Shown: piece after piece, positions 16,542 to 25,712 of the stretch | How the letters are laid out: each line of letters opens with the position of its first letter | How positions within the stretch are numbered: position 1 is the stretch's first letter | Assembly (NCBI GenBank): GCA_016795505.1 | Contig: JAEUHH010000005.1 | Location: 1-64,000, forward strand | Direction: 5' to 3' | DNA from: Verrucomicrobiales bacterium | Lineage (GTDB): Bacteria > Verrucomicrobiota > Verrucomicrobiia > Verrucomicrobiales > DEV007 | Length of the DNA: 64,000 nt | Notes under the pieces: generated by a model | The model's input: the letters and a program-made list of their open reading frames with translations, nothing else | The model's database searches: none | What the model was told of the DNA's origin: nothing | Made by a program: the position numbers and the translations under genes

Positions 16542-17828
16542 TCAAGACCGGTCCTGCGGCCGGTCCATGCCCGTGATGATTCGCGCTCCGCGCCGGTAGC
16601 GGACATAGGCGTAGAACCATTGCAGCAGCACGGCGATGCGGTTGCGGAAGCCGATCAGGAACAGCAGATGGATGAAAAGCCACATCAGCCAGGCGACGAA
16701 GCCGCGGACTTTCAGGCCCATGCTCTCGGCGACCGCCGCACTGCGGCCGATGGTGGCCATGCTGCCCTTGTCGAAATAGCGGAACTGCCGGCGCACCGCG
16801 TAGCGACCCCCGCGCGCCGGACCCGCCAGATCATCCGCGATGACCGACGCCGCGTGGCGACCCATCTGGATCGCTGCCGGGCAGAGACCGGGCACCCGCA
16901 CGCCTCCCTGGTCGATGCAGTGCGCGATGTCGCCGACGGCGAACACATTCGGGTGACCGGGTAAACTGAGATCCGTCTCGACCACGATCCGTCCCGCCGG
17001 ATCGGTTGGCACGCCCAACTGGCGTGCGATCGGCACCGCCTCGACTCCGGCGGCCCAGATCAGGTTCTCCGCCTCGATGACGCGGTCCCCGAGTTCGACC
17101 GCCTTTTCGCGCACCGCTTTCACCGGCGCGCCCGTCAGCACGGTTACGCCGAGACTTTCCAGACGCTCCCGCGTGTAGGCCGAGAGATCCTCGTCATACA
17201 TCGACAGCAGGCGCGGGGCGCCCTCGATCAGGACAATGTGGGCCTTTTCGGTGTCGATGTGCCGGAAATCGCGCCGCAGCACATGGCGCGCGAGTTCGGC
17301 AAAGGCGCCTGCGAGTTCCACCCCCGTGGGGCCACCGCCGACGATGGCGATGGTCATCAAGCGCGCCTTTTCCACCGGGTCCTCGCACATTTCGGCCCGC
17401 TCGAATGCCAGCAGCACCCGGCGACGGATCTCTGTGGCGTCGTCGAGGCTTTTCAGCCCGATGGCATGGCGTTCCCAGTCCGAATGGCCGAAATAGCCCG
17501 TCTTCACGCCCAAGGCGATCACCAGATAGTCGTAATCCAGATGCCGCTCACCAACAGTCACGCGTCGGGCGGCCAGGTCGATGTCGCCGACATCGCCCAT
17601 CAGCACGGTGACATTTTCCTGATCCGCGAAGACACTGCGCACCGGATGCGCGATCTCCGGCGCCGCGAGGCCGGCCGAAGCCACCTGATAGAGCAGCGGC
17701 TGGAAGAGATGGTGATTCTGCCGGTCCACCAAGGTCACGCGCACCTCCCGGCCGCGCAGGGCCTTGGCGCATTCCAATCCGGCGAAGCCGGCACCGAGGA
17801 CAACTATGTGGGGATGGCTTTCGATGAT
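16542..17828 (-). CDS. ndh: Type II NADH dehydrogenase; no canonical start codon found
   Basis: Single-subunit, non-proton-pumping NADH:quinone oxidoreductase. FAD-binding GAGFAGLECAKALRG opens the protein, the second Rossmann motif is IVGGGPTGVELAGAFAELA, and VFAVGDIAH is the FAD ribityl motif. The C-terminal hydrophobic helix pair (AWLMWLFIHLLFLIGF) is the membrane anchor. In frame, no ATG, GTG or TTG lies between the conserved start and the upstream gmk stop; ATC 17828 is used here as a placeholder. An out-of-frame ATG at 17833 is close, so an indel may have occurred. A repeat element fills most of the gap to gmk. Confidence 0.85.
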   Translation of the reverse strand: MIESHPHIVVLGAGFAGLECAKALRGREVRVTLVDRQNHHLFQPLLYQVASAGLAAPEIAHPVRSVFADQENVTVLMGDVGDIDLAARRVTVGERHLDYDYLVIALGVKTGYFGHSDWERHAIGLKSLDDATEIRRRVLLAFERAEMCEDPVEKARLMTIAIVGGGPTGVELAGAFAELARHVLRRDFRHIDTEKAHIVLIEGAPRLLSMYDEDLSAYTRERLESLGVTVLTGAPVKAVREKAVELGDRVIEAENLIWAAGVEAVPIARQLGVPTDPAGRIVVETDLSLPGHPNVFAVGDIAHCIDQGGVRVPGLCPAAIQMGRHAASVIADDLAGPARGGRYAVRRQFRYFDKGSMATIGRSAAVAESMGLKVRGFVAWLMWLFIHLLFLIGFRNRIAVLLQWFYAYVRYRRGARIITGMDRPQDRS

Positions 17829-17851
17829 GCCATCAGGATAGTGGCGCCGGC

Positions 17852-17903
17852 GGTCCGATGCAACCCTGTCTGATCGGAGATGATACCCTGTCTGATCGGA
17901 AAC
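17852..17903 (+). repeat. Tandem ACCCTGTCTGATCGG repeat between gmk and ndh
   Basis: Two copies of a roughly 22-base unit, ACCCTGTCTGATCGGA followed by GATGAT, in direct orientation. The element occupies most of the 83 bases between the gmk stop and the ndh coding frame, exactly where the ndh translation start region should lie. Similar units are at 2812 and in other contexts at 35111 and 57590. Confidence 0.75.
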
Positions 17904-17911
17904 CGGCCGGC

Positions 17912-18577
17912 TCAGGCGTCCGCAAACAAATCCGGATGCTCCTCGCCCGTTGCGGCGGCGTGCCCGTCTTCGCCCCGCAGGCGGTGGGTGCGGCAGCGCT
18001 CGGCTTCGACGATGGCCCGGAAGCGCCGCAGATCCTGCTCCGGCGAGCCGCTCACGATCGCATAGCCATAGTCCCGCCAGTGCCGCATTTCCTCCAGCGC
18101 ATTGTGCAGCCGCAGGGCCACTTGCTCCGGTGTCTCCGTGCCCCGACCGCTGAGACGCTTGATCATCTCGTCCCGGCCCGGGAGGAGGATGAAAATGTCG
18201 ATCAACGAATCGCGGATCGCCGGATCCGCGATCTGCCGCACCAACGCCGCGCCCTGGACATCGATGTCCATCAGCACGTCGCGGCCGGTCTCGATGAGGT
18301 CCAGCACGGAGCGCTTCAGCGTGCCATACAGATTCCCATGCACTTCGGCCCATTCGAGGAATTCCCCCCGCAGCGCCCGCGCCTCGAAGTCCGCCCGGCT
18401 GAGGAAGTGGTAGTCGCGCCCGTCCACCTCTCCGCCACGGGGCGCCCGTGTCGTGCAGGAGACGGCGTAGTCGCACTGGTCATCCGAGGCGCTCAGGGCG
18501 CGACACAGTGTCGTCTTTCCCGACCCGCTCGGGCCGGAAACGATGCACAGGATGCCGCGTCGATGCAGGGGACTCAT
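17912..18577 (-). CDS. gmk: Guanylate kinase
   Basis: Converts GMP to GDP using ATP. P-loop is VSGPSGSGKTTLCRAL; the GMP-binding part has SCTTRAPRGGEVDGRDYHFLS and EFLEWAEVHGNLYGT; VLMDIDVQGAALVRQ and a PGRDEMIKRLSGRG lid follow. Length 221 residues from ATG 18577 is standard apart from a slightly longer C-terminal tail. It follows yicC with a short gap, the classical yicC-gmk pairing. Confidence 0.93.
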   Translation of the reverse strand: MSPLHRRGILCIVSGPSGSGKTTLCRALSASDDQCDYAVSCTTRAPRGGEVDGRDYHFLSRADFEARALRGEFLEWAEVHGNLYGTLKRSVLDLIETGRDVLMDIDVQGAALVRQIADPAIRDSLIDIFILLPGRDEMIKRLSGRGTETPEQVALRLHNALEEMRHWRDYGYAIVSGSPEQDLRRFRAIVEAERCRTHRLRGEDGHAAATGEEHPDLFADA

Positions 18578-18599
18578 GGTGGGGGAAAGGTCGGTGGGA

Positions 18600-19475
18600 T
18601 TATTGCAGGTTCTGGATCTGCTCGCGGATCTTCTCCAACTCCGTCTTCGCATCCACCACCCGCTGGGCGATGCCCGCGTCGTTGGCCTTGCTGCCGATGG
18701 TGTTGAATTCGCGGTTCAGCTCCTGGCAGAGGAAATCCAGGGGCCGCCCGGCCGGCTCGGCTCCTTCGAGGTAACGGCGAAATTGTGCCAGGTGGCTCCC
18801 GATGCGTGTCAGTTCCTCGCTCACGTCGCAGCGCTCCGCGTAGAGCGCCATCTCGCGCAGCAGCCGCTCGTCGCTCATGTCGATCGTCAGGCCGCTGGAT
18901 GCGAGGCGCGCGTGCAGGTGGCGACGATGGCTTTCCACCACCTCGGGCGCCTGGTCGCGTACGGTCGCCATGTGGCGCTCGATGGTATCGAGCCGTGCCT
19001 CGAGATCGCGGCGCAGGTGGGCACCTTCCTCCTCCTGCATCGCGATGAGGTGGGACAGTGCCACCTCCACCGCATGGATCACCAGGCCGCGCACGGCATC
19101 GGGATCGGCCACGGCTTCGTCGATGCGAAACACGCCGGGCGCGCGGAACAGGTCCGCCGCCGCCATGCGCAGGTCGGCTCCGGTCGCCTCGCTGACCTGG
19201 CGGGCAGCCTCGACGTATTGCCGTGCCAACCCTTCGTCCACCAGCAGCGTGGTCGTGCCGCCGCCGCGCCGCTCCAGAGTGATCCGGGCATTCACCCGGC
19301 CCCGCGACAGCCGGTCGGCGATCTGCTTGCGCACCTCGCCCTCCAGTTCATTCAGGCTGGACGGCAGGTTGATGGCGATGTCCGTCTGCTTGCGATTCAC
19401 CCCCGACAACTCGGCGGTCACCGTCCAACGGTCGTCGGCGGCCTCGCCATGGCCGTATCCAGTCATGCTTCTCAT
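18600..19475 (-). CDS. yicC: YicC-family endoribonuclease/stress protein
   Basis: A 291-residue YicC/YloC protein, a family linked to stationary-phase survival and RNA cleavage. The N-terminus MRSMTGYGHGEA and the C-terminal segment FLCQELNREFNTIGSKAND followed by VDAKTELEKIREQIQNLQ are diagnostic. ATG 19475 gives the standard start; a second ATG three codons later is possible. Its leader has the pyrimidine run TTTTTTCCTCCTCCCCCACCC instead of a Shine-Dalgarno sequence. It is divergent from the enolase-superfamily gene. Confidence 0.92.
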   Translation of the reverse strand: MRSMTGYGHGEAADDRWTVTAELSGVNRKQTDIAINLPSSLNELEGEVRKQIADRLSRGRVNARITLERRGGGTTTLLVDEGLARQYVEAARQVSEATGADLRMAAADLFRAPGVFRIDEAVADPDAVRGLVIHAVEVALSHLIAMQEEEGAHLRRDLEARLDTIERHMATVRDQAPEVVESHRRHLHARLASSGLTIDMSDERLLREMALYAERCDVSEELTRIGSHLAQFRRYLEGAEPAGRPLDFLCQELNREFNTIGSKANDAGIAQRVVDAKTELEKIREQIQNLQ

Positions 19476-19613
19476 CGGCTTTGTAGGGTGGGGGAGGAGG
19501 AAAAAAGCAAAGCCACGACGGTAGCCGCGTGCGGCCCGGAGACAAGCGCGAATGGCCCGGCCGGCGTTCCGCGTTTGACCCCGGCCCGACCCATGTCGTA
19601 TATCCCTGCCATC

Positions 19614-21038
19614 ATGTCCCAACCCGCAGACCGCGCCATCCGCATCGACGAAGTCGCCCTCCACCTCCTGCCCGTGGAGATGCGCGTGCCCCTGAAATTC
19701 GGCACCCAGGTCGTCACCGCCGCCACTTGTGCCCGCGCCCGCGTGCGTGTGGTCGATGCCGCCGGCCGCACCGCCACGGGCTGGGGCGAGACGCCGCTTT
19801 CCGTCGCCTGGGTCTGGCCGGCTCCCATCGGCTACGAGGATCGCCTCGCCGCGATGCAGGATTTCACCGCCCGCATCGCCGCCGACCTGCCCGGCTTCGA
19901 TGCCTCGGGGCACCCGCTCGAGGTCGGCCACGCCTACATCGAGCATCGCCTGGAGAGCCTCCGTCGCGATTTCAATGCCACCCGACCCGCCGAGGCCGCC
20001 CTGCCCCATCTGGCGGCGCTTGTCAGCTATTCGCTGTTCGACATCGCCACCCACGATGCCTATGGCCGGCTCCATGGCGTGCCCACCTACCAGACCTACG
20101 GCCGCGACTGGCTGCGCCACGACCTGTCCCACTACCTCGAGCCCGCCGACGACACCGCCGGGCGGATCAGCTTTGCCGGAAAGTTTCCCGCTGACTTTTT
20201 CGACCCGGCGCCGCCTGCCACGCTGCCGGTCTGGCATCTCGTCGGCGGCCTCGACCCCCTTTCCCCCGAAGACCTCACCGGCAGCGAGCCGGATGACGGC
20301 TACCCGGTCCTGTTGCGCGACTGGATCCGCCGCGACGGCCTCGACTGCCTGAAGATCAAGCTCCGCGGCAACGACCGCGACTGGGACTACGATCGCCTGC
20401 TCGCCATCGGCCGCATCGCCGAGGAGGAGGGCGTCACCTGGCTCACGGCGGACTTCAACTGCACCGTCACCGACCCGGCGTATGTCGAATCCATCCTCGA
20501 TCAGTTGAAGACCGACGCCCCCCGCACCTACCAGCGCACCCTCTACGTCGAGCAGCCTTTTCCCTACGACCTCGAAGCCCATCGCATCGACGTGCACAGC
20601 GTCAGCGCCCGCAAGCCTCTCTTCATGGACGAAAGCGCCCACGACTGGCGTTTCGTCCGCATGGGCCGCGCCCTCGGGTGGACCGGTGTCGCGCTGAAAA
20701 CGTGCAAGACGCAGACCGGTGCCCTGCTCAGCCTCTGCTGGGCCAAGGCTCATGGCATGACGCTCATGGTGCAGGACCTTACCAACCCCATGCTCGCCCA
20801 GATCCCCCATTTCCTTCTCGCCGCCCACGCCGGCACCATCATGGGGGTCGAAAGCAATGCGATGCAGTTCTATCCCGACGCGTCCCTGCCCGAGGCGGCT
20901 GTCCATCCGGGTCTCTACACGCGGCGCGGCGGTGGGCTCGACGGCAGCACCCTGCTCGGCCAGCCCGGCTTCGGCTACCGGGAGGACCAGATCGTTCGCG
21001 ACTTGCCCGCGCCCGTCGCCGTCCACACCCGGGCGTGA
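19614..21038 (+). CDS. Enolase-superfamily protein (mandelate racemase/muconate lactonizing type)
   Basis: A 474-residue enzyme of the superfamily that abstracts a proton alpha to a carboxylate, with Mg2+. The barrel shows the KxK pair in CLKIKLRG, metal ligands Asp in LTADFNCT, Glu in LYVEQPFP and Asp/Glu in LFMDESAHD, and a later Lys in LKTCKTQTG. It is longer than typical MR/MLE enzymes by about 80 residues, with an insert before the KxK strand. Substrate is unknown; the following gluconokinase suggests sugar-acid metabolism. ATG 19593 seven codons upstream is an alternative start. Confidence 0.82.
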   Translation: MSQPADRAIRIDEVALHLLPVEMRVPLKFGTQVVTAATCARARVRVVDAAGRTATGWGETPLSVAWVWPAPIGYEDRLAAMQDFTARIAADLPGFDASGHPLEVGHAYIEHRLESLRRDFNATRPAEAALPHLAALVSYSLFDIATHDAYGRLHGVPTYQTYGRDWLRHDLSHYLEPADDTAGRISFAGKFPADFFDPAPPATLPVWHLVGGLDPLSPEDLTGSEPDDGYPVLLRDWIRRDGLDCLKIKLRGNDRDWDYDRLLAIGRIAEEEGVTWLTADFNCTVTDPAYVESILDQLKTDAPRTYQRTLYVEQPFPYDLEAHRIDVHSVSARKPLFMDESAHDWRFVRMGRALGWTGVALKTCKTQTGALLSLCWAKAHGMTLMVQDLTNPMLAQIPHFLLAAHAGTIMGVESNAMQFYPDASLPEAAVHPGLYTRRGGGLDGSTLLGQPGFGYREDQIVRDLPAPVAVHTRA

Positions 21039-21051
21039 TTTCTCACCACCC

Positions 21052-21573
21052 ATGACACGCCCGACCTTCATCCTCCTCATGGGCCCCTCCGGCTGTGGCA
21101 AATCCACCGTCGGCCCCCAGCTCGCCGGTCGTCTCGCCGGGCTGTATCTCGAGGGCGACGACTTCCATCCTCCGGCCAACAAGGCCAAAATGGCCACCGG
21201 CACGCCCCTCGACGATGCCGACCGCTGGCCCTGGTTCGACCTGTTGCGCGAGGCGGTTGCCCGAGCCTTGGCTGACCAGCCGGACCGACCCGTCGTGCTC
21301 GCCTGTTCGGCCCTGCGCCGACGCTACCGCGATTATCTGCTCGCCGGACATCCGCCCGGCACGGCCCGCATCGTGTTCCTCAGCGGCACCCGCGATCTTA
21401 TCGCCAGCCGGCTCAGCGACCGCGTCCACGAATACATGCCCGCCACCCTGCTCGACAGCCAGTTCGCCGCGCTGGAGGCTCCCGACCCGGACGAACAAGC
21501 CATCATCGCCGAGATCGGGAGGACCCCGGACGCCCTCGTGGATGCCATCGTGCGGGAATTGGGCGCCCGGTGA
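21052..21573 (+). CDS. gntK: Gluconokinase
   Basis: Phosphorylates gluconate to 6-phosphogluconate. The P-loop LLMGPSGCGKSTVG and the family block EGDDFHPPANKAKMATG with LDDADRWPW are diagnostic, followed by VLACSALRRRYRDYL and VFLSG. At 173 residues it has the usual length. It starts 13 bases after the enolase-superfamily gene, suggesting a small operon for sugar-acid use. Confidence 0.93.
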   Translation: MTRPTFILLMGPSGCGKSTVGPQLAGRLAGLYLEGDDFHPPANKAKMATGTPLDDADRWPWFDLLREAVARALADQPDRPVVLACSALRRRYRDYLLAGHPPGTARIVFLSGTRDLIASRLSDRVHEYMPATLLDSQFAALEAPDPDEQAIIAEIGRTPDALVDAIVRELGAR

Positions 21574-21632
21574 GGAGCGTCGGCGGCAACGCGGCCTTGC
21601 GGCTCAGGGGGCGGGGCTTCTATGATGGGGCG

Positions 21633-23633
21633 ATGAAACGTTTCCGTCTGCTGTTTCTCTGCTTTTTAGGCTTTCTTCCGTTCGTCACGCCGGCGCAAGC
21701 CGATGAGGTGCGCGTGCGGATCGACCGGCGCGAACTCTTTGCCAGCGGCCAGACATTCGGTGGGACGGGGGCGTACGAGATCATCGAGGGGCGGCTTTTT
21801 TTCGAAACCGATCCGGAGGCGCCGGCGAACGCCCGGGTCGTCGATCTCAAGCTGGCGCCGCGGAACGCGGAGGGAAAGGTGGAGTCATGGCAGGATTTTT
21901 TCCTCCTGATCCCAGTGGACCGGTCGAAAGGCAACGGCTGCCTGCTCTACGATGTGCATAACCGGGGAAACAAGCTCGCGCTGTGGACATTCAACGACGG
22001 TGAGCGCACCAACGACCCCGCCACGGCGGCCCACGCCGGCAACGGCTTCCTGCTCCGAGAGGGCTATGCGCTGCTCAGCACCGGCTGGAGCGGCGATGTG
22101 ATCGCGGACGACACCCACCGGCTCCTCGCCGGCCTGCCCATCGCGATGGGACAGGGTGGCGCGCCGGTGACGGGCCGGAATCATGTCGAGATCTCGGTGG
22201 ATGCACCAACTCGGAGCCAGCCCTTCTACGGCAGCCCGTGGGGAACCTCGGCCGCCTACCCGGCGATCTCGACCGACCACGCAGATGCCGTCCTGACGAG
22301 GCGGCCCAGCCGCTCCGAGCCGGCGACGGAGGTGCCGCACGGGGAGTGGGCCTTCGGCCGCTGGGAAGACGGACGCGTGGTGCCGGACGCGACCAGTCTG
22401 TATCTCGAAGGCGGGTTGCAACCGGGCTGGCTCTACGATCTCGTCTACACCGCCCGCGATCCCCGCGTATCGGGCCTGGGACTGACGGGACTGCGGGATG
22501 CGGTGGCGTTTTTCCGTCATCATGAGGGCGAAAGCAATCCGCTGGCCGGCGCGATCGATCGGGCGATCATCTTCGGCGTTTCCCAGTCGGGTCGTTTGGT
22601 GAATCACTTTCTGTACGAGGCCTTCAATGTCGATACATCGGGCCGGCGGGTCTTCGACGGGGCGCTGATTCACGTGGCCGGTGCCGGCAGGGGGCTGTTC
22701 AACGCCCGATTCGGCATGGCGACGGTTTACACCACGGCACACCGCGGTCATCTCGCGCCGGCGGATGCCTTTCCCTTCGCTCCGGTGGCGGTAACCGATC
22801 CCCTCACAGGCGAAACCGGCGATTCCCTGGCCCGGCTGCGCGTGGCGAAGGCGGTGCCGAAGATTTTCTATGTGCAGACCTCGACGGAATACTGGAATCG
22901 CGCGGCTTCGCTGCTGCATACCGATGCGGAGGGAAAGACCGACCTTACGCTCGATCCCGACGTGCGCCTCTATCTCATCGCGGGGACGCAGCACCTCGAC
23001 GGCGGCCCGACCGACCCGGGGATCTGCCGGCACCCGCGGAATCCGCTGAAGCATCGCGGCCCCATCCTGCGGGCTCTACTGACCGGGCTGGACCGGTGGA
23101 TCGCCGACGGCTCAGAACCGCCGGCCAGCCGCTATCCGCGGATCGACGATGGCACTCTGGTGACGCTGGAGGCTTTTCGCGGTCAATTTCCCGCCATCCC
23201 AGGGGTCGGGCTGCCCACCATGCTGAACCGCCCCCGGCGGCTCGATCTGGGGCCCCGTTGGCGCGACGAGGGCATCGCCGAGGTGGTGCCGCCCCGGACC
23301 GGCGAGCCCTACGCGACGCGGGTGCCGGCGGTGGATGCAGACGGCAACGAGATCGCGGGCATCCGGCTGCCGGAGATTGCTGTCCCGGAAGCGACCTATA
23401 CCGGCTGGAACCAACGCGCCGACCTGCCCGGCGTGCTGTCCGACCTGGACGGGGGGTATTTTCCGTTTTCCGCGACCCAGACCGAGCGCCTCGCGTCGGG
23501 CGATCCGCGGCTCTCGATCGAGGAGCGGACCGGGGGCTCGCCGGAGCGGAAAGCGCGGGTCGCTGAAGTGCTGCGGGACCTGCAGGCGGGCGGCTATCTG
23601 CTGGAGGAGGACGTGAAGCGCCTGGGCAACTAA
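21633..23633 (+). CDS. Exported alpha/beta hydrolase domain protein
   Basis: A 666-residue protein with signal peptide MKRFRLLFLCFLGFLPFVTPAQA. The region near residues 300-450 has a hydrolase elbow GVSQSGRLVNHF (GxSxG nucleophile), with a candidate His in the AGTQHLDGGP segment. The protein resembles the large secreted alpha/beta hydrolase domain family of unknown substrate (possibly Abhydrolase_10) common in Proteobacteria and Verrucomicrobiota. It ends with a 4-base convergent overlap with cmk. ATG 21633 precedes the signal peptide directly. Confidence 0.75.
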   Translation: MKRFRLLFLCFLGFLPFVTPAQADEVRVRIDRRELFASGQTFGGTGAYEIIEGRLFFETDPEAPANARVVDLKLAPRNAEGKVESWQDFFLLIPVDRSKGNGCLLYDVHNRGNKLALWTFNDGERTNDPATAAHAGNGFLLREGYALLSTGWSGDVIADDTHRLLAGLPIAMGQGGAPVTGRNHVEISVDAPTRSQPFYGSPWGTSAAYPAISTDHADAVLTRRPSRSEPATEVPHGEWAFGRWEDGRVVPDATSLYLEGGLQPGWLYDLVYTARDPRVSGLGLTGLRDAVAFFRHHEGESNPLAGAIDRAIIFGVSQSGRLVNHFLYEAFNVDTSGRRVFDGALIHVAGAGRGLFNARFGMATVYTTAHRGHLAPADAFPFAPVAVTDPLTGETGDSLARLRVAKAVPKIFYVQTSTEYWNRAASLLHTDAEGKTDLTLDPDVRLYLIAGTQHLDGGPTDPGICRHPRNPLKHRGPILRALLTGLDRWIADGSEPPASRYPRIDDGTLVTLEAFRGQFPAIPGVGLPTMLNRPRRLDLGPRWRDEGIAEVVPPRTGEPYATRVPAVDADGNEIAGIRLPEIAVPEATYTGWNQRADLPGVLSDLDGGYFPFSATQTERLASGDPRLSIEERTGGSPERKARVAEVLRDLQAGGYLLEEDVKRLGN

Positions 23634-24295
23634 GCCGCACGGCGCGGTGTCACGCCATCGGCGTCGAGGCGCTCCAGCACGAGGTCGACGACCTCGTCGA
23701 TGCCGCGGTCGGAGCTGTCGATGACCACGGCGTCGTCGGCCACGGCCAGCGGCGCGGTGTCGCGGGAGGAATCCTGTCGGTCGCGATCGGTCACGGAGTC
23801 TTCCATTCCCTGGGAGCGACGGCGGGCCTGACGGATCTCCGGGGAGGCGTCGATGTAGAACTTGTGGGGCGTGTCGGGAAACACCACGGTGCCGATGTCA
23901 CGCCCTTCCATCACCACATCCGCGGTTTCGGCATAGGCCCGGAGCGCTCCAAGGAGGCGGGAGCGGACCTCGGGGATGGCCGCGATGGCCGAGACATTCG
24001 CGTTCACGGCGGGTGAGTGAATTTCGTCTCCTGCCTCCCGTCCATCGAGGCGGATGACTCCCGCGCCGCCGCTTTCGCCACAATCGACGACGGCCGAGTC
24101 GAGCATGGCCACCACGGCGGCCCGGTCCCGGCAATCGATGCCGCGCTCCAGTGCCAGCCAGGTGAAGGCGCGGTACATGGCGCCGGAGTTCACATACAAA
24201 AAGCCGAGCCGTCCAGCGACGAGCCGCGCCACGGTGCTTTTGCCCGAAGCGGCCGGGCCATCGATGGCGACCACGAGGTGCGGGGTGGCATTCAT
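23630..24295 (-). CDS. cmk: Cytidylate kinase
   Basis: Phosphorylates CMP and dCMP. VVAIDGPAASGKSTVARLVA is the P-loop; SGAMYRAFTW, VMEGRDIGTVVFPD and FYIDASPEIRQARR are CMP-kinase signatures, and DRDRQDSSRDTAPL matches the NMP-binding region. Length 221 residues is typical. Last gene of the tyrA-aroA-cmk run; the leader is the pyrimidine tract CCCCCCTTTCCTCC directly before ATG. Confidence 0.95.
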   Translation of the reverse strand: MNATPHLVVAIDGPAASGKSTVARLVAGRLGFLYVNSGAMYRAFTWLALERGIDCRDRAAVVAMLDSAVVDCGESGGAGVIRLDGREAGDEIHSPAVNANVSAIAAIPEVRSRLLGALRAYAETADVVMEGRDIGTVVFPDTPHKFYIDASPEIRQARRRSQGMEDSVTDRDRQDSSRDTAPLAVADDAVVIDSSDRGIDEVVDLVLERLDADGVTPRRAA

Positions 24296-24334
24296 GGAGG
24301 AAAGGGGGGATGCGGCCGGGCCGGCGGAAACAGC

Positions 24335-25660
24335 TCAGCTTTTCATGATCTGCTCCAACTCGGCACCGAAGCCGGGGTAGGAGGTGTTCACGCAGTCCGT
24401 GTCGCGCACGATGGTCTCGCCCTCGGCGTAGAGACCCGCGATGGCAAAGGCCATGGCGATGCGGTGATCGCCGAGACTGTCCACGGTGGCTCCCTTCAAC
24501 TGGGCACCGCCGGTGATCTCCATGCCGTCGGCGAACTCGTCGACGGTCACACCCATGCGGCGCAGGTTTTCGGCCACGGCGGAAATGCGGTCGCTTTCCT
24601 TCACTCGCAGCTCGCGGGCGTCGCGGATGATCGTCTTGCCCTCGGCGAGGGCTCCGGCCACGGCCAAGATGGGGATCTCGTCGATGAGTTTCGGGATGTC
24701 GTCGCCGCCGATCTCGATGGCGCGCAACTTGTGGCCGACCACCTCGACCGAACCAACCGGCTCCCCGTTTTCCTCGTCAATCGACTCGCTGAGGCGGGCT
24801 CCCATGCGGGTGAGGGCGCTGAGAATGCCGGTGCGGGTGGGGTTGAGGCCCACGTTCTTCACGCGGAGCCGCGATCCCGGCCGGGCGGCTGCGGCGACGA
24901 TCCAGAAAGCGGCGCTGGAGATGTCACCCGGCACGCGCATGTCGCGGGATTCGGGTGTCTGCCCGCCCCAGATCGACACGGTGTTGCCCTCGCGGACGGT
25001 TTTGACGAGGAGATACTTCAGCAGGCGCTCGGTATGGTCGCGGGACAGGTAGGGCTCCGAGACGGAGGTTTTTCCTTTGGCGTAGAGACCGGCGAGGAGG
25101 ACGGCGCTTTTCACCTGGGCACTGGCCACGGGCGACTCGTAGGCGATGGGAGTGAGATCCTGCGTTCCCCGAATCCGGATGGGCGCGGTGCAACGCTCCC
25201 CGCGGCCCTCGATCTCGGCGCCCATCAGCCGCAACGGCGCGGCGATGCGGTCCATCGGTCGCCGGGAGAGGGATTCATCACCATACAGCTCGGTTTCGAA
25301 GGGCTGGGCGGCCAGAATGCCGGCCAGCAGCCGCATGGTGGTGCCGGAATTGCCGCAATTGATCGGCGCGGACGGTGCCTCGAACTTGCCGCCTTTGCCA
25401 TGGACCAAGAGCTTTGACGGACCCCACTCGGTCTCCTCGAGCACCTCGATCTCAATGCCGAGCGCGCGCATGGCCTCCACCGTACACCAACAATCGGCGC
25501 TCGGGAGGAATCCGGAGATCTCGCAGGGACCGTTCGACAGGGCGCCGAACATCACGGCGCGATGGGACAGGCTCTTGTCGCCGGGCACCTGCAGTTCGGC
25601 AGAGAAAGGCGCGATGGCACGTACTTTGTACATCGAGAGTGCGGATGACGATGAGGACAT
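24335..25660 (-). CDS. aroA: 3-phosphoshikimate 1-carboxyvinyltransferase (EPSP synthase)
   Basis: Sixth step of the shikimate pathway: joins phosphoenolpyruvate to shikimate-3-phosphate. ELQVPGDKSLSHRAVMFGAL near the N-terminus, the NCGNSGTTMRLLAGIL block and RELRVKESDRISAVAENL near residue 350 are diagnostic. Length 441 residues is normal. An ATG nine codons in (MYKVRAI) may be the true start, since the preceding SSSSSALS is not family-like. Lies 52 bases after tyrA and 39 before cmk. Confidence 0.95.
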   Translation of the reverse strand: MSSSSSALSMYKVRAIAPFSAELQVPGDKSLSHRAVMFGALSNGPCEISGFLPSADCWCTVEAMRALGIEIEVLEETEWGPSKLLVHGKGGKFEAPSAPINCGNSGTTMRLLAGILAAQPFETELYGDESLSRRPMDRIAAPLRLMGAEIEGRGERCTAPIRIRGTQDLTPIAYESPVASAQVKSAVLLAGLYAKGKTSVSEPYLSRDHTERLLKYLLVKTVREGNTVSIWGGQTPESRDMRVPGDISSAAFWIVAAAARPGSRLRVKNVGLNPTRTGILSALTRMGARLSESIDEENGEPVGSVEVVGHKLRAIEIGGDDIPKLIDEIPILAVAGALAEGKTIIRDARELRVKESDRISAVAENLRRMGVTVDEFADGMEITGGAQLKGATVDSLGDHRIAMAFAIAGLYAEGETIVRDTDCVNTSYPGFGAELEQIMKS

Positions 25661-25712
25661 GTCTGACGGTAGGCTGTGGGGGAGTGGTAAAAGGGAGGGG
25701 AGGAGATCCGGC

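Noticed and set aside
18543-19613. N-terminal extension of the enolase-superfamily protein
   Set aside because: The open frame runs back through yicC antisense; family homology begins only after ATG 19614.
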